Shown here: positions 5,963 through 6,766 of the stretch, piece by piece
Position numbering within the stretch: the stretch's first letter is position 1
Layout: every line of letters begins with the position of its first letter
NCBI GenBank assembly: GCA_030618945.1
Contig: JAUXCI010000136.1
Location: 1-6,766 of the forward strand
Length of the DNA stretch: 6,766 nucleotides
Direction: 5' to 3'
From: Flavobacteriaceae bacterium
GTDB taxonomy: Bacteria > Bacteroidota > Bacteroidia > Flavobacteriales > Flavobacteriaceae
Notes under the pieces: generated by a model
The model's database searches: none
What the model was told of the DNA's origin: nothing
Seen by the model: the letters and a program-made list of their open reading frames with translations, nothing else
Translations under genes and position numbers: made by a program

Positions 5963-6439
5963 ATGGGCAAATTCTCACATATTGACGACAAAAACAAACC
6001 GAAAATGGTTAATGTGATTGGCAAAAAAATCACTAAAAGGAGAGCTGTAGCACGGGCCAAAATGTTTTTAGGAAACGAAATTATCAATTTACTCGACAAG
6101 GAGGAAATCAACACCAAAAAAGGTCCGGTTTTCCAAACTGCTATTATCGCCGGAATTCAAGCCGTAAAGAGGACGGCTGAATTAATTCCTATGTGCCATC
6201 CATTACTCCTGGATGGAATTGCTATTGACATAGACTTTCTGGATGATGAACATATTGCGATCCAATGCAGTGTAGAGATGGAAGGAAAAACCGGAGTTGA
6301 AATGGAAGCGCTTTCAGGAGCCAGCATAGCAGCACTTACAATATATGATATGTGTAAAGCCCTGTCTCAAAAAATGATCATTAAAGACATTAAACTTGTG
6401 GAGAAAACAGGAGGCAAAAGCGATATAAAATTAAAATAA
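5963..6439 (+). CDS. moaC: Cyclic pyranopterin monophosphate synthase MoaC
   Basis: MoaC converts the MoaA product, 3',8-cyclo-7,8-dihydro-GTP, to cyclic pyranopterin monophosphate. At 158 residues it matches the family, which forms hexamers. The hallmarks are FSHIDDKNKPKMVNV (4-18), AGIQAVKRTAELIPMCHPL (63-81), EGKTGVEMEAL (107-117), ALTIYDMCKA (124-133) and KTGGKSD (148-154). D129 and K132 fit the catalytic Asp and Lys positions (D128 and K131 in E. coli). Departures from the commonest sequence are Asn at residue 17 where Asp is usual and SGASIAA at 118-124 where TAVSVAA-like residues are usual; both lie outside the catalytic Asp/Lys. The gene starts 11 bases after moeA with no Shine-Dalgarno sequence, so it probably relies on operon translation. 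The next gene begins 227 bases later. Confidence 0.97.
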   Translation: MGKFSHIDDKNKPKMVNVIGKKITKRRAVARAKMFLGNEIINLLDKEEINTKKGPVFQTAIIAGIQAVKRTAELIPMCHPLLLDGIAIDIDFLDDEHIAIQCSVEMEGKTGVEMEALSGASIAALTIYDMCKALSQKMIIKDIKLVEKTGGKSDIKLK

Positions 6440-6666
6440 AGATGAATTCATTCAATCAACCGGAAGTATTTTCCCGAAAGATAGAGTGAATAAATCTTTA
6501 TAACTGTGCCTCTTAATCAACTATTTGGGAATCCTATTTCCCCCTTTTTCAATCATGGATCAATAGTCACCTTGACATTCAAAGTCACTAAATATTCTTA
6601 AAATGATCTTTATTAAGTATTTTAGCCATCGAATATTTCAACATTAATCTATTTTTTAATTTAGTC
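6440..6666. other. Gene-free stretch after moaC with small inverted repeats
   Basis: No convincing coding region is seen on either strand here. The stretch holds an AT-rich perfect 6+6 inverted repeat (AAAGAT 6477-6482 with ATCTTT 6494-6499), a terminator-like hairpin (6527-6549), and a TGAC-7-GTCA inverted repeat (6573-6587). The last is overlapped by a GTCAC direct repeat (6566-6570 and 6584-6588). Near-matches to TAnnTTTG occur at 6618-6625 and 6657-6664 and could serve the gene at 6667. Confidence 0.45.
6527..6549 (+). terminator. Candidate terminator after moaC
   Basis: GGGAA (6527-6531) pairs perfectly with TTCCC (6538-6542) around a 6-base loop. Two C residues and five T residues follow (6545-6549). 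The stem is short and the T-run modest, and it lies 88 bases past the moaC stop. It would partly separate moaC from the gene at 6667. Confidence 0.35.
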
Positions 6667-6766
6667 ATGAAACATCATGTAAAACATGCAAAGCTAAGCA
6701 GGCGAAATTTTGGTCAATTGGCTCCTTTTGAATTAGCAGTTCTTGGAACAAAATGTTCTATTATAA
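6667..6766 (+). CDS. N-terminus of a probable MobA-like Moco nucleotidyltransferase (cut off)
   Basis: From the ATG at 6667 there are 33 open codons running off the window. The protein begins MKHHVKHAKLSRRNFG and continues with a FELAVLGTKCSII segment (21-33). The basic start followed by an ExAxLGTxC segment resembles, from memory, the N-terminus of Bacteroidota proteins annotated as NTP-transferase/molybdenum cofactor guanylyltransferases, which often follow moaC. Such a protein would attach a nucleotide to molybdopterin. The nucleotidyltransferase domain itself lies outside the window, so the function rests on this weak resemblance and the position beside moaA-moeA-moaC. An AT-rich TAATTTAG ends two bases before the ATG and no Shine-Dalgarno sequence is present. 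That the ORF is real is likely; the product name is provisional. Confidence 0.5.
   Translation, partial: MKHHVKHAKLSRRNFGQLAPFELAVLGTKCSII

Noticed and set aside
5929..6117. Minus-strand open frame over the moeA-moaC junction
   Set aside because: It overlaps two confident genes and looks like an antisense shadow.
6572..6598. TTGACA-15-TATTCT resembling a sigma-70 promoter
   Set aside because: The spacing is short, the -10 match poor, and Bacteroidota housekeeping sigma uses different elements.

Overview
The window looks like a piece of a Flavobacteriia (Bacteroidota) chromosome. The reasons are AT-rich DNA, near absence of Shine-Dalgarno sequences before the starts, matches to the Bacteroidota -7 promoter box (TAnnTTTG), and protein types typical of that group, notably the Crp/Fnr regulator and the split YeeE/YedE pair. 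No organism name can be given from the sequence alone. No tRNA, rRNA, CRISPR array, insertion sequence or phage gene was seen.

Layout. (1) Positions 1-591, minus strand: the first 197 codons of a DegT/DnrJ/EryC1/StrS sugar aminotransferase, cut by the window edge. (2) A 94-base divergent promoter region. (3) 686-1933, plus strand: waaA, the Kdo transferase of lipid A core synthesis. (4) 1960-3643: a Crp/Fnr-family regulator followed by two small membrane proteins, the YeeE/YedE half and its DUF6691 partner. Together they form a putative sulfur-compound import module. A perfect 5+5 inverted repeat lies between the regulator and the transporter pair. (5) 3738-6439: a tight molybdenum cofactor (Moco) operon, moaA-moeA-moaC, preceded by an exact TAnnTTTG box. 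(6) A 227-base gene-free stretch, then the first 33 codons of another gene at 6667. This gene resembles, from memory, the start of Bacteroidota MobA-like nucleotidyltransferases and would continue the Moco cluster.

How the parts work together. The aminotransferase and WaaA both belong to cell-surface glycan synthesis but are transcribed apart. The regulator probably controls the adjacent transporter pair through the inverted repeat. MoaA and MoaC together convert GTP to cyclic pyranopterin monophosphate, and MoeA inserts molybdate at the end of the pathway. MoaD, MoaE, MoeB and MogA/MoaB are not in the window and may lie beyond its right edge.

No clearly new system was found; almost every gene belongs to a known family. 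The points most worth a second look are the operator-like palindrome and its spacing to the transporter promoter, the regulator's loss of a cysteine pair that I recall in its relatives, and the adjacency of sulfur transport and Moco genes.
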